Part shown: positions 10,743 through 23,818 of the stretch, one piece after another
Layout of the letters: each line of letters opens with the position of its first letter
Position numbering within the stretch: position 1 is the stretch's first letter
Assembly: GCA_023105745.1 (NCBI GenBank)
Contig: JALGQZ010000001.1
Coordinates: 51,831,662-51,895,661 of the forward strand
DNA length: 64,000 bases
Origin: Austropuccinia psidii
Lineage: Eukaryota; Basidiomycota; Pucciniomycetes; Pucciniales; Sphaerophragmiaceae
Direction: 5' to 3'
The notes under the pieces: model-generated
What the model saw: the letters and a program-made list of their open reading frames with translations, nothing else
Database searches by the model: none
Told to the model about the DNA's origin: nothing
Made by a program: the position numbers and the translations under genes

Positions 10743-12247
10743 TGTCACAACCACAAATAATCACCCTTCTCAACGGGTGTTGCGGCAATTGTAGCCTGAC
10801 CCAGGTTAGGGCCAATTGGCCATACCATATCATTTATGGCCAATTGGCCCCCTCTTGGCCATATCCTGCCTTCATTGTCCTTCTTTGCCAACTCTCCACC
10901 TCACCAACCCCCAGGCCATTACCTTTGTTTTTGGGCCTGGGGGTCCTTTCAATCTTCCAGGGGCCTATGGCCCCTCTAGCCACCACCAGGGCCCTTGGCC
11001 CAACCCCTTATATTAGTACGGTTTTGGCCTAAATGGCCTCTTTGGGCCATTTAGGCCCCCTACGGCCCACGGTCCGCGGTACGAGGGACCCTTAGGCCCC
11101 TTTTGGCCCAAATCCAATGAGGCCAATAGGGGAAAAGGGGGCAGTCCGTTGGCCCACCTGAGCCAGTTTTGGCACAAAGCCCAAGTACCACAAAATGGCC
11201 ATAAATCATTCCATGGCCTCTGGAAACCACCAGAGGCTACCAGCTCAGCTCAAAGCAAGGATTCCCCTCCAGTTCAGGGGAAGACTTCTCCTTCTTCAAT
11301 GCACCCCGTACTCAAGGATCCAGGAGTGGTGAATATATGGTATAATATACCATTATACACCATTCTTTCTCAGCAATCCAATGGTGAAATTTTCAGGACC
11401 AAATAAAGTCCCCAATCCATCACCATCTTTGAAGGAGGACTTTTCAGCTATTCAGTCTGGAAATTCCCTGTAGGCTACCAGAAGACCATTCAAGGATCCC
11501 AACCACCTTGCCCTGCAGGAGTTGGGTTGTAAATTCTCATCAGGACTATTCTAGGGGAAATTCTCAGAGGTAATCAATCATTTCCATAATTGTCAAGGCA
11601 TCAAGTATTCAGCATTCCTTCAAAACCTCAACTTCTCCATACAGGTAGTAATCAAGCATCCTGTATGGCCTTGGCCCAACTGGACCAATTCATATTCCAC
11701 TGTGGAAAATTCAGTCCCACAGTTAAATTATCAAAATGACCTGAACTGTATTGGCTCAATTCAGAGAATACAGCCGGGTGACTCACCTTCCAGGATCAGC
11801 CTTTCAGCTTTTCACATATACTGGGCACCTTTCATCACCTGGGGACTTTTTCCCCAGTTAATTAATATATTGGATTTATTTTTATCCTTATTTTCTTTTA
11901 CATTATTAAATTTAATACTGATAATCTTAAGTCAGTCATTTGCACCTTTTTCTTCTTCACCTGTCAGTGGGTATTGGTGGCCATATCCTTTACTAATTCC
12001 ATTGTTCTTTCTGGAAGGTTGAAACAGTTAATTGAGAATTCCTTTGGTTGGCTCTTTGGCTTTTGGCTTTCTTATTATCCTGGCCATTTGCTTCCTTTTC
12101 TTTTATTCTTTTGAATACTTGTCTTTAGTTTTATTCTTCCTTAAAGAAATATATTCTTCTTATTTCTTTATTCTTTTGGAGCATTCCAAGTGAGTTCTTG
12201 ATTCCTGAGTGCCAGGCCACTCTTGCTTACATAAGACCCCTGTGACA
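10743..12247 (+). repeat. Solo LTR, family 1, opposite orientation to copies A and B
   Basis: Begins TGTCACAACC (10743) and ends CCCCTGTGACA (12247). The interior matches the reverse complement of the copy B LTRs, including the GGCCAATTGGCC-type words and the CCCCAG/CTGGGG block. Flanks CTCTA (10738-10742) and CTTTA (12248-12252) look like a 5-bp target duplication with one change. No internal element is present, so it probably arose by recombination between two LTRs. It sits in the left arm of the palindrome. Confidence 0.9.
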
Positions 12248-13913
12248 CTTTAATAGGTGGTAATATGGAAGATACTTCAATACCACATAAAACAATTGTG
12301 AATATTTTTGTTTTTCTCAATTTCATGCCAAAATAATATGAATGTGAGAAATCCCTTGTTACATATACACTAGTATTAATTTTATTCATTTTTTTTGCAC
12401 TTAAAAATTAATTATTCTTACATACAGTTTTGATACACCCATAGTAGATATCAGTCTTGAAGCCTGAAATTGTATTTTTGAAGTGAAAATAGCTAAGGGG
12501 GGAAAAAGACATCAAAGAGAGCAAGGGTACCCAAATTGTGAGTCCTCTTAGGCATGGATAGCTCTAAATCTTGAATCCATGGCTTATTTTGGCCCAATTA
12601 TTATATCAAAATATTTTGGGAACCTAGTTACCAAGCTAAAATTACATTAAATCATAAGAAAATTGCAAAAACGCTACTATTTTGAGATGACAGAGAGGTA
12701 AAGAGCAACTTAGACTCCTGTAACCATGTCAATTCTTAATGATTTGCCATGAATAAACCCAAAAAGAGTAATTTAAAGCCTTTTTGGACTATTATCCATT
12801 TATTTACCTCATAGCAACCTGCCATATGGTGTTATTTGCAATTCTACGTAGAAATGAGGTGAAAACCTCAAAGATTCATTAAATACAATTCTTAATTAAT
12901 CTTTCTGAATATTTCAGGACAGGCAGATAACAGTATTATTCATGAAGAAAACAAAAATAATTACAGTCTCATAAGTAAAATCAAAAGTTTTACTTACAGT
13001 CCATTCTTCATAATTCCATGTGAAATACTGAATCTTCAAAAATTCACAGAAAATACAAGCTGTGATTAAATTTCCAATAACATTAACAACTTTTAGAGAT
13101 TAATGTTTGTTTTTTAAATCAAAGGAGACTTACAGTTGTTACTCCTTTTGTCCTTAACCATATTTGGGTTGGTAGTCACATAAAAGCATCAATTAAGTAA
13201 TTATGATAATCTTACATGACAACATATGATGCAATCATTAATCCAAAAAGGAATATAGTTTTCTCACTCACTGGTTTTTTCAGTTTGGTCCATGGCACGT
13301 CTCTGTGAGCTTTCTTTGACTTAAAAGAGGCCTCCTCTTGCTGTTTTTTCCAAATCATCTTATTATCCAATTATATCTTTGTTACCAAGGAGTATTAGTT
13401 AAATCTTTTCTTGAGTGCTGTAATTCTTTCATAATCAATCAGAAAGACTTTAATGAATAGAAATCAACTATATATTTTTATAATATTGCTATAAAACAAT
13501 TTTTATCCCTTAAATCCACAATTTATCCATCAAATCTCTCTACCATATTCTTTCTAAGGTTCATTGGAGTATTAGTGAGTGATTTTTCATTAATTCTTGA
13601 ACGTTTTCCTGTAGTAATAGTTTTCTTCAAGAATTATACTTATAATTATTCTTGCAAAAGATAACTATATATCAAAGTAATTTTATCATGTTAATAAAGA
13701 AGCTTTATTATTCAATACTTGTTGTAATTGAATCTTGTAGACAATTACTGCTTACTGTTATAATCACTAGTAGTGTATAACAAGTAAGAGAAATAATTAA
13801 TTAATTAATTAATTGTGGTTATAATAATTTTTATTATCATATTTCATAAGAAAAGTCATAGTACTGTTGATTAATAGTAATATTATCAACATTTTCATAG
13901 ACACATCTTACAG

Positions 13914-14879
13914 TTTTAGTAAGAAAGGTTCTATTAAAAATCACAATCATGAGATTTTCAGAATAAGAATCATGATAAATACCTCAGTTTTATAAAATGA
14001 AGAAAAGAAGTACTTTTCTGTGGAATTTTGAAGCTGTTATATCTGTTGTCAAGATTTTCCTCTTGATATATCTTTCCTCAAAAATAGGACTGCTTTTCTC
14101 ATGAATATTCTTAAAAAACAGTGAGAATAATAAATATTCCTTATCATGTTTTAATAAAATGAACTGATTCCTTCTTAATTATGAATTTCCTAAGGTTCCA
14201 AAAGTGAAATCTCATTTTTTTGATTTTATCATTTCATTTTTGTAATTCAGCTACCTTTTGGAAGAATCTACCAAGTTAATTTTGAAAATTTAAAAATTCA
14301 AATTTCATATAAACTTAGAGTTTCATGAATTTGGAAACATTCATAAATGTAAAAAGTCACTTTTATAAAATGGAACAAGAACATGCACAGAATAAAAATA
14401 ATTATGATAATAATAGTATAGTTCCAAAACTATTAAACATTCTATTATCATAGTTAGTAGAAAAATTATCATAAATTCACATGTTAACTGTAAGTAACTT
14501 CTTGATAAAATTTAACATGTTTTATAAAATCAAACAGATGTTGATTTTGATCTCATTACACCTAGCAAGGGGATATAGTCAATGAATCTAACAAAATTCT
14601 GATGTTTGAAATGTCTCAAATAATATATATTAAAGGATGAACTATATATTTGAATTAAGAGTTCAATTTTAATTATAAATCACATTTATGAAGTATATGG
14701 AACATTACTATTTACTGAGATAGCCTGTATGTATGTGTTCTTTACTATTCCTACATATAAATAAGCTGTTTTGGAAGCTTACCTTCCATAGCATTTATGA
14801 TATAACACATTACAAATTAAGGAAATATGAGTGCCTTTGAATGAAATATAAATATTTATTCATTAATTATGAAGCCAGC
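13914..14879. other. Weakly paired centre of the palindrome
   Basis: AT-rich sequence between the clearly complementary parts of the arms. Short scattered complementarity is visible, but I could not align it well. No open frame or RNA gene is seen. Confidence 0.4.
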
Positions 14880-15492
14880 TGTAAGATGTATCTATGAAAC
14901 TCTTGATAATATAGCTATTAATCAAGAGTACTATGACTGTTCTTATGAAATAATATAAATAAATTTATTATAATCACAAATAAATAAATAATTTCTTAAA
15001 TAATTTCTTAAACATTTTTTTTGATTTTCATACACTACCAATGATTATAACAGTAAGCAGTATTTGTCTACTAGAATCAATCACAGAAGTATTATTATTA
15101 AAAAAAATTATTAAAATAATATAAAAGTAATTTGATGAAGGATTATCTTTGCCAAGACTAATAATATTCAGCTTTTGAAGAAAACTGCATACTTTGTAGA
15201 CAAGAACTTTAACAATTCAACAAAAAACTACTCATACTCAAAAAATACCTTGAAAATAATTGGCAGAGCTATTTGACAGACTATTTGTGGATTCAAATAA
15301 TCAATAATTGAATTATAACATTCATACAACAGCTTATAGCTTAAAAACTATTGTAAATTGTATAGCTCTTTGATTCATTTGTAAATATAAAAATACTCAA
15401 GAAATATTCTAACTTTTAGTTACTTGTTGGTATTAATAATTAAACTTGAATAATTGGATGATATTGTAAAAAACAGAAAGATTAGGCCACTT

Positions 15493-16902
15493 TTTCAGGA
15501 TGAGTCTATGAAGGTGTTATAGAAATAGTATATACAGCTCAAAATATTACTGTGAAATGGTAAAATAATTTAAAAATTGGTTTATAATGGCTATTCAGGG
15601 CTTTACTATGAAGAAATAGTGGTGGTGAGTGCTGTTGAAAGCCTTAGATTCAGCTCTATCAATTGGTTCATTATAATAAAAGACTACAATGATTGAATGA
15701 TAATTATACCTTATTATTTTCCAAGCATATAACTATTTTTGAAAGTTTTACTGCATAGGAATTTGAGAGAAGGATGGGGATTTATTTCTTGGGCGGAGAA
15801 AGGTCCCTTTTTATCCTGAAAATGGGTAAAAAGGTCCTCTAGACCATTTAACATAGAGGAAGTGAATGGCTTTCACTTAAAAAAACTGTCTTGTGGTTCT
15901 CAAAAGTTCTTTATAGCCTGTAATGGGCTCAGATGTGGTTTTGAAACCACATCTTGGCAGTTGTTCCCAATACAGGGGGAGACTTTCTATCTGAGTACCA
16001 CACAGCCCTTCTGACATGTATGAGGCATAGAATGCTGTACAGAACTTTTATGAGACCTAACTATTGAGAGAAATATGATTTATTGAAGGATAAAAAGGCT
16101 CCTCTGTCTAATTGACACCTCATATTCAAAGATATGGGAACCTATCCCACAGTGCAGGTGTATTAGCCCAACTGTGTGATTTTAAACTTAAAAGTGCCAT
16201 AACTTTGTCAGTTTTTGAAATATTGAGCTCAAATTTTTTTAATTGTGTATCCCTGGATGTGGTCTACACAATATTACCTTATTTGATATGGGTAGGATTA
16301 AATATGGAAAAGCTATACCAAGTTCAATTCCATTATCCTAATATGAATTCTGTTCAAATCCTGTATGAAGCTTGTTTTCTCCATAGCTTTGGTTCCAGAT
16401 GAGTTATGAAGAAATTGATGGAAAAAGAAGATAGCCCTGATGGTTCTCTTTTCAAAATGGCCCCACTTTAAGTATCTCACACTAAAACTGTAGAAGTTAA
16501 ATGAGAGGTGATTATTTTATTCACCCTTATTTGGCTTTAATTTGGCCATAACTTCTGTAGTTTTGATGCTAGCTCATTTTGGCTATCACCATTTGATAGC
16601 CCTTACTGAGAGATTAAATTTTAGAACTCATTCTATGGGGTTCATATTTCCTCTGAATTTAGATAAGAGGTGAAAATTAAGTTTTATGCTCAGAAAATGC
16701 TTTGAGCCTGAATAACTTTGTTATTCTTTTTCCAATGATTATGGGACTTTAATATTTGGAAAGGGGTGAATTTTGTATTTCTTTTGATAAATTTTGAGCT
16801 TTTTTGTCTCAGCTCCATGTTTTGGTGGTATTTTACTCTACCATTGGTTTATAGTATTTTGGCTGTCATGCTTGTGCTCTGGTTTTGAGTCAGAGGCTGA
16901 TA
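15493..16902 (-). repeat. Old LTR, family 2, minus orientation
   Basis: Reverse complement of the family 2 LTR with many substitutions. It starts TTTCAGGATGAGTCTAT (compare TGTCAGGCTGAG) and ends GAGTCAGAGGCTGATA (compare TGACTC...CTGACA). Flanks CCACT (left) and CTACT (right) resemble a decayed 5-bp duplication. Removing it restores the pairing of the two palindrome arms, so it inserted after the palindrome formed. The internal 12-bp hairpin (15930-15954) is still intact. Confidence 0.82.
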
Positions 16903-18226
16903 CTACTTTTAAGTCTAAAACAGCCCACAGAGTTTTTTAATCAAGAAAACTTGGAAACCAGTGAATGAAAAATCTTTCAACTTAATTGGTTTAATGATTA
17001 CATCACTTGTAGTCATGTTAAATTATCATAATTACTTAATTAAGTAAATTTACAAATGCTACAAACCCATTTATGGTTAAGCAATAAATGAGTAAAAACT
17101 GTAAATACTCTTTTATTTCAAAATCAACATATATTCCTCAGCTATAAAATTTATTGGAAATTTAATCACAGGTTGTATTCTCTGTGAATTTTTGAAGATT
17201 AATTGTTTCATGTGAAATATTCAAAAATGGCTGTAAGTAAAACTTTTAATTTGAATGATAAAGTCATAATTATTTTTGGAATTTATATATATTATCCCTT
17301 TCTCCATTGGTCCTTAAATCTTCAGATGGATTTATTGATAATCTTATTTTGAATGAATTTTTGAAGTTTCCACCTCATTTCTATTTAGAAAAGCAAATAG
17401 TTTAGTTACAGCTAGTTGCCATGAGGTAAATTCATGGATACTAGTCCAAAAAGGGTTTTGATCACTCTTTTTGGGCTTATTCATGAAAAATAATCAAAAT
17501 TGGATATTGATAAAGGAGCCATAGTCTCTCATTACCTCCTTTTTAAGCTGAAATAGCAGCTTACTTTGTATTTTGTCATTCTTTAATAAGATTTTAACTT
17601 GGTAACCAGGTTCCTAAAAGGTTTTAATGGACTAATTGGGCCATGATCAAGCATTTATTCAAGCTTCAGAGCTGTCCATACCTCAGAGGCTTCAGAAGTT
17701 GGGTTCCCTGGCTCTCTTTGGAGTCCTTTGTACCCCTTAGCTATTTTCATTTCAAAAATAGTAATTCAGGATTCAAGAATGATATTCACTATGGGTGTAT
17801 AAAATCTGTATTTAATAATACAGTAATTTTAAGCTCCACAGAAATTAATAACACTATTCTTAGTGTATATGTAGCATGGGATCTCTCACGTTCCCATTAT
17901 TTTGGCATGAAATTGAGAAAGGAAAAATCACAATTCTTTCATGTGGTATTGATGATGGGGTGTTAAAGTATTTTCCACATTACCACCTCATAGAGTTAAT
18001 TTAATCTTATTCACCCTATGGAGATACCCTATATTAATGTTTGTTCAGAATTCAAATCTGGCATTAAATCTGTTGATTTACTTACAAACAGAAAGGTTAT
18101 TCATCTTTTCTAAAATGAAGAATTTTGGAATAATGGATATATTCATTAATTATGGGTTACTCATAGTTCCAAAGCTATTTGAATATTGATTGTGGCCTAT
18201 TTTGGTATGTAAAATATACCTCAAGG

Positions 18227-20653
18227 TTCATACCAACTATGAAAATATGACCCTACAGTGATCTAAAATCATGCTATCAACTACTATGATCCATCTATCC
18301 ATTTTGAATTAGGAGTGGTTTAAGATCATTCTTAAATTCAAAGGGTCATTTTGAATACCTACCTATTAATAAGGATATAGTTTTTCCAAGAAATTCTGAA
18401 CATAATTCTTTCAAAGTTATGCAAAAGTAGGTATCCTTTGAGTTATTTTTCACAAATATCATTGTCCCAATTTCTGAATATTAATTAATTTATCTAAGCC
18501 TTTGAGCTGTAATAATGCTTATAACTAATTTGGAATCTATATTTTTTGCTAGAACATGGTGGTCACTCAGACTTTGCTATGGAAATTGGTGGCAGGCAGT
18601 CACTACCAATTGAATTTCATGTCAATTTAAATTTTATTCAAGTTTTATTTGGTTGATAAAATCTGTTGGATTGTATTCTAGAGCCTTTTTGAGTGGAATA
18701 ATGTTGAAAATATACAGAAATAAACACTTAATCATAATATAATCATAAAAAAAGAACAAAAACCAACTTATGCATAAAAGAGACCATTCCTGTCCATGTT
18801 AGATATAGCACATGTGTGAGCTTTAGAGGCTTTTCATATACCCAAAGGACCACAAAAAATTTAATCAAATTTATAATAAAATTTATATTCAAAACTTAAT
18901 TATAAGCTTATATAAATTTAAATTTAACAAAAAATGTAAAAATGTATTTTTTAATTGAAAAAATGAAGTAAAAGTAATTTTTGGAAAACTTAAAGAAAAA
19001 TAATCATTGCTTTTTCTCTAGTAAATAAACATATGAAATTTATTTACCCATTTCATTCCTCATGAAGGTTTGGGTGGGGTCACCTTTGAGTGAGATTTTT
19101 ATAACTCAAATCTAAATAAGCTTAAATGAACTTTTCAGTATTTCCTTTATTAAAATAAGAAAATCTTCAAAAACTGATTCAAATCACATCGCATGTGGCT
19201 TTAACAATATATTTTATGTACTAAAATTAAGGTGTGGTGTGTAGCTTAGAATTTATGAGGAAATGAATTATTTCATTTTTAAATGTAAACATGTGTTTTT
19301 GTATTACATAAGTGAATTTGAATCTACATATGAGGAATTGAGAATTATAATTTTGCACTGTAATTTTCCAATTTAATTACATGTGTAAATATTTAAGTAT
19401 AATAAAGGATGAATAATTAAATAAAATATAAATTTGAATGATTCAATTTTTTGAGGGAAAAGGAACCTTTTCTCCAAGGGTACCATATTCCCCCAAATTT
19501 CTTTCTGAAATGCATGATATTTCAAAATTAATGAGAAATCCAATTACCCTTGGCCTGGAATTTAATCACAGGGTCTGTGAATCAATTGATGATGAGGTTT
19601 TGATACCAACCAGAGAAGTTTTGACCATTTTCAAAAAAGGTAAAACTATCCTCAAGCTGAAAATACTTCATAAAAGTAGTTTTTCCAATTATTAAGGGCT
19701 TTTATATGCATTCTGATTTGTTTCAAAGTCTTGAATCCAACTATTGCTATAGTTATGGCTGGTTTATAGGACTGAAATGACCAAAGCCAGCCCTTTTTTG
19801 GTCCAAAGAAGAGCTCAACAATTCCCTCATTGTCTTTTTCTGTTCACTGTCTTTCTATAACAACTGATTAGAGTAAAATTTACTTTTGGAGGAATAAAAT
19901 TGGTGGCTAAAAAAGAATGTGCCCTTCCCCATCTTTTCTCTTCATGTTATAATCTTTTCCTTTAAAATTATTTTAAACATTCTTTAACCAATCAATAAAA
20001 TATTCCAGCCACCATTATCAAATCATTTTAAACCTTTGATAAAATTTGAAAAAATCCTCATAATCATAATTTGTGACTCTTTATAATCATTTTTCCCTTG
20101 ATCCAACCTAAAATTGAATTAAAGAATCTTTTATAACTGTGAAATTTGTCCCTTTTCTTAATACTTCACTCTGTTCACTTTTGTGAAATTCTTTTCATTG
20201 ATATTCATTTTAGGTACTTTTTTCTCATATAAATTTTCTGCATTTATTTTCTCAATTAATTCCAATGGAAATTTCTCTTTAATAAAGTTCTCTTATAGCC
20301 ATAAAGATCTCATGTAAGATATTTTTGGATAATCATTTATGATATTATTTCTTTATACTAAGAAATCTAAATCCAATAAGCTTGTAATTTTCTCCTCTTA
20401 AAGCAAATAAAATACCATTTTTACATAATCTTAACTTATAAAAATTTTGAAGATGGGAAATTGACTTGATTTTAAATCAAATCTTTACATCCACACCTTA
20501 CAAAATGGCTGATATGCTTCCAGGAGTGGGCCTAATATCTCAAGTTAATTGACAACTTTTTTCAGATCAACCACAGCTTTATCTCTAAAGTTATTGTGGT
20601 AGATTTTTTGGTTTTTGAACACTTCAAGCTATTCAGTTAATTAGCTGAGCCAG
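18227..20653. other. AT-rich intergenic sequence
   Basis: No recognisable gene. An 85-codon frame at 19438-19695 has no familiar motif and is probably chance. Weak complementarity to 10440-10525 suggests the palindrome may extend a little beyond 18226. Confidence 0.5.
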
Positions 20654-21330
20654 TTATTGCTGGAACCCCACACAATCTTTCACAATCTTTCTTTTTTGGC
20701 CCAAAGGAATTTCTTTTTGAGAACAATATTTTTCTGTAAGGCTTTCTCGACCCACTACTATAGTTATTTGTAAACCTTTCCATTCTTGAAAGCTACAATT
20801 TTTGTCATTTTTTTGAAGTTGTATTTTGAGTTGAGTACAGATGTTGGTTTCCTCTTTCAGCCAAGCCAAGATTTTTGGTTTCTTCAGGTGAATGTTGAGA
20901 TAAAATTGATTGAAATTGTTTACCATTTTACATTGTGTATATTTACATTTACTTTATTCCAATCCCAAATCTCACTCCTATGGGCCACTGTTTCCACTTT
21001 AAAATTATTAGAGGTCTTGATGGATTTAACTTTTGGTATGTCTTTCTCTTTGATTTCTTTTTGGGTTTCTGTGATTAAACTGTTTCTTGAGCATAATAAG
21101 AGATTTTTGTTATTTAATTAAGCTAATTCTTTCTTATCATAATGTAATCCTTGAAATTTTGGTTCATCTTGATAAACTTGTCATACATGAGGTTTTCTTT
21201 GACCAGGCTTTCCTGCTTATCCAGATAGTCTTCCTATTCAGTGGTAATTTGTAAGTTTTTTTCTTTGATTTTTTTCTCTTTTCTATTCACAGATTCTTTA
21301 AGGGCCCTCATATTTTCCTCCAAAAATTAA
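20654..21330 (-). pseudogene. Decayed coding fragment rich in charged, coiled-coil-like residues
   Basis: On the minus strand several adjoining short frames read lysine/glutamate-rich helical sequence, for example MRALKESVNRKEKKIKEKN near 21300 and LAWLKEETNICTQLKIQLQ near 20850, interrupted by stops. I do not recognise the protein. It may be the remains of an element protein or of a host gene. It lies immediately before the old family 2 LTR starting at 21339. Confidence 0.25.
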
Positions 21331-21338
21331 AATTTTAC

Positions 21339-22381
21339 TGCCAGCCTGTGAATCAAAGCAAGAGCACAAGTATGAAACCAAAATACCATAAATCATTGGT
21401 AAAAAAAGATGCCCACCATAAAGTAAAATTAGCTAAGATAGCTCATGAAGATATTCAAAAATAATATAAAATTCATTTCATCTTTAATAAATAGATTTCA
21501 TAGACATAGGATAAAGAATAACAGAGTTATTCCAGCTCAAAACCAGAATTGAGCATAAACCTTCATTTTCAACCCTAATCTAAAATATTAATAAAGAGGC
21601 AGAACCCCATCAGGTGGGGGTTTAAATCAAATATTTCAATGAGGGATTTTTAGTGTTACAAGAAAAATTGAGCTAGAACCAATATTTCAGATGTTAGAGC
21701 CAACTATAGGTCAAAAAATGGTGAATAAAATATTCACCTCTCATCTGACTTCTACAATATTTGTGTGAGATACCTTACGTTGGGTTTTTTTAGAAAGAAA
21801 ATAGTTTGAAATTTGTAATATTCCCCTCCACTATCCTTTATAACTCCTAGAGCGAAATACATTGAGGATATTAGCTGAATACAGAATTGATCAAACATCC
21901 AAATCTCAATAATGGAACTTAACACTTGTGTAACTTTTTCATGCTTTATTTTAGACATAACAAATTAGGAACCATTGTTCAGAATTAATAAAGATATAAA
22001 AAAGGGTAAATTATGAGCTATTTATCCTTAGAACTGAAAAATCTATAGTGGCTTTAAGGTTAAAATCTTACCATATTGGGAAACACTCAATACCATGGGA
22101 TAATTTCTCATGCTAATAAACTAGAGGTTTCAAAACCAGGCCTAAGCCTTTTTTCACTTCATTACCTCATACTATTACTCATAAGAGATTCCAATACTAG
22201 TGATTTATATCATTATATGCATCCAACACATCAGAACACATCTTTGAGGTCCCCAGATGAAAATTTTCACCTTGTATTTGGGAAAAGCTACTAGATTTGG
22301 GTTCAAAGCCCTATATGAGCCCAATACAGGCTATATAGGGCTTTGTAAGCCACAAGAACACCCTCTGGAGAGAAATTATTC
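21339..22381 (+). repeat. Old family 2 LTR, 5' part (split by insertion)
   Basis: Starts TGCCAGCCTGTGAATC, a diverged version of the family 2 LTR start TGTCAGCCTGTGACTC. It follows the young LTR colinearly until it is interrupted at 22381 by the insertion of the young element. It continues at 32082. Confidence 0.85.
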
Positions 22382-23818
22382 TGTCAGCCTGTGACTCAAA
22401 ACCAGAGCACAAGCATGACAGCCAATATACCATAAATCAATGGTATAGCCAAGATACCACCAAAACATGGAACTGAGCCAAATTAGCTCAAAAGGTATCA
22501 AAAGAAAGAAGAAACTCACCTCTTTCTGAAAATACAAGTCCCATCACCATAGGACAAGAAATAACAAAGTTATTCCTGCTCAAAGTCATTGCTGAGCATA
22601 AACCTTAATTTTCACCTCTCATCTAAAATCTAGAAGGAGAGGATTAACCCCATCAAATGGGTATTCAAAATGAAGCTCTAAGCCAGGGCTATCCAATGGT
22701 ACCAGCCAAACTGAGCTAGCACCAGTATTACTTGAGTTATGGTCAAATTCAGACCAAATAAGGGTGAACAAAACATTCACCTCTCATCTAACTTTTACAG
22801 TTTTAGTGTGAGATACTTAAAGTGGGGTCTTTTTGGAAAGAGCACAATCAGGGCTATCTGATGGTGTCATCCATTTCCCCATAACTCAACTACAACAGAA
22901 GTTATTGGCCAAACAAGCTTAATACAGCTTTTTGCCCAAACCACGCCAATGTACAAAATACTTGTACATGGGATAACTTTGTCATATTTAATGATAACCA
23001 TGTCAAGTTGGGTACCATTGTGTAGAGCTCATATAGAGCTATTCAATGAACCAACTTTGAGCTTGATATCTCAAAAACTGACAGAGTTATGACCATTTTA
23101 AGGTCAAAATCCCACCAGCTGTCATATACAGCCTTACCATGGGATAACACCCCATAATCATGAATATGAGGTGTCAACAGACGAAGAAGCATGTTTTTAC
23201 TTCAATACCTCATATGTCAGTCAATACTGGGGTCCCATACAGTTTCTGTACAGCATTCTACGCGTCATACACGTCAGAATCAGGCTGTGAGGTCCCCAGA
23301 TGAAAATTTTCACCCTGTATTGGTGAAAACCGCCCAGATGTGGTTTCAAAACCACATCTGAGCCCAATACAGTGTATACAGGTTGTTTGCAAACCACAAG
23401 CCTGTCATGGGGAGTGAAAAATCTTCACTCCCTCTACGTGAAAAGGTTTAATCACCTTTTCACCTCAATTTCAGGATAAAAGGAGGGCTTTTCACAGCCA
23501 AAAACCTTTCCTCATCCTGCTCTTGAATACCCTACGTAGTAAACTGTCAAAAACAGTTTTACTCTTGGGTAATAATCAGGTATTATTATAATCTTAATAA
23601 TTGTAGTCTTTATTATTGTAACCCAACAGGTAAAGCTGCACCCAGGGCTTTCAACAGCGCTCACCACCACTATATCCACTATAGTAAAGCCCTTTATTAT
23701 TAAATTAGAACCATCTTCAACTCTTATAAAACCTTTTTAACTTTTATACACCGTGTCACAGTCATAGTTAAAAGTTGTAAATACACTTTATTACTCTTAT
23801 CATAGACTCAGCCTGACA
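22382..23818 (+). repeat. 5' LTR of the young element (family 2, 1437 bp)
   Basis: Ends TGTCAGCCTG...CAGCCTGACA, an inverted terminal repeat. It contains a perfect 12-bp palindrome at 23335-23360 and several repeats of a GAGTTAT/ATAACTC-type word. Same length as the 3' LTR. Confidence 0.96.

Larger units (their letters stand above)
10526..18226. repeat. Very large near-palindrome (inverted repeat) with an LTR in each arm
   Basis: The left arm (10526-10742 plus 12248 to about 13913) matches the reverse complement of the right arm (about 14880-15492 plus 16903-18226). Paired landmarks: 10526-10555 with 18197-18226 (nearly exact over about 29 bp), 10705-10713 with 18020-18028, the segment after 12253 with the segment before 17990, 13300-13350 with the bases on both sides of the LTR at 15493-16902, and 13811-13913 with 14880-14985. 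The coordinate sums of these pairs stay between about 28730 and 28800, so they share one centre near 14390. Arms without LTRs are about 1.9-2.4 kb. Identity by eye varies from about 70 to 100 percent. Confidence 0.75.

Noticed and set aside
10733..11406. Several open frames of 60-100 codons in a relatively GC-rich block
   Set aside because: They lie wholly within the solo LTR and recur only as LTR copies; proline/leucine-rich frames result from LTR composition.
19438..19695. An 85-codon frame as a small gene
   Set aside because: No motif, no conserved neighbour, and composition like the surrounding AT-rich DNA.
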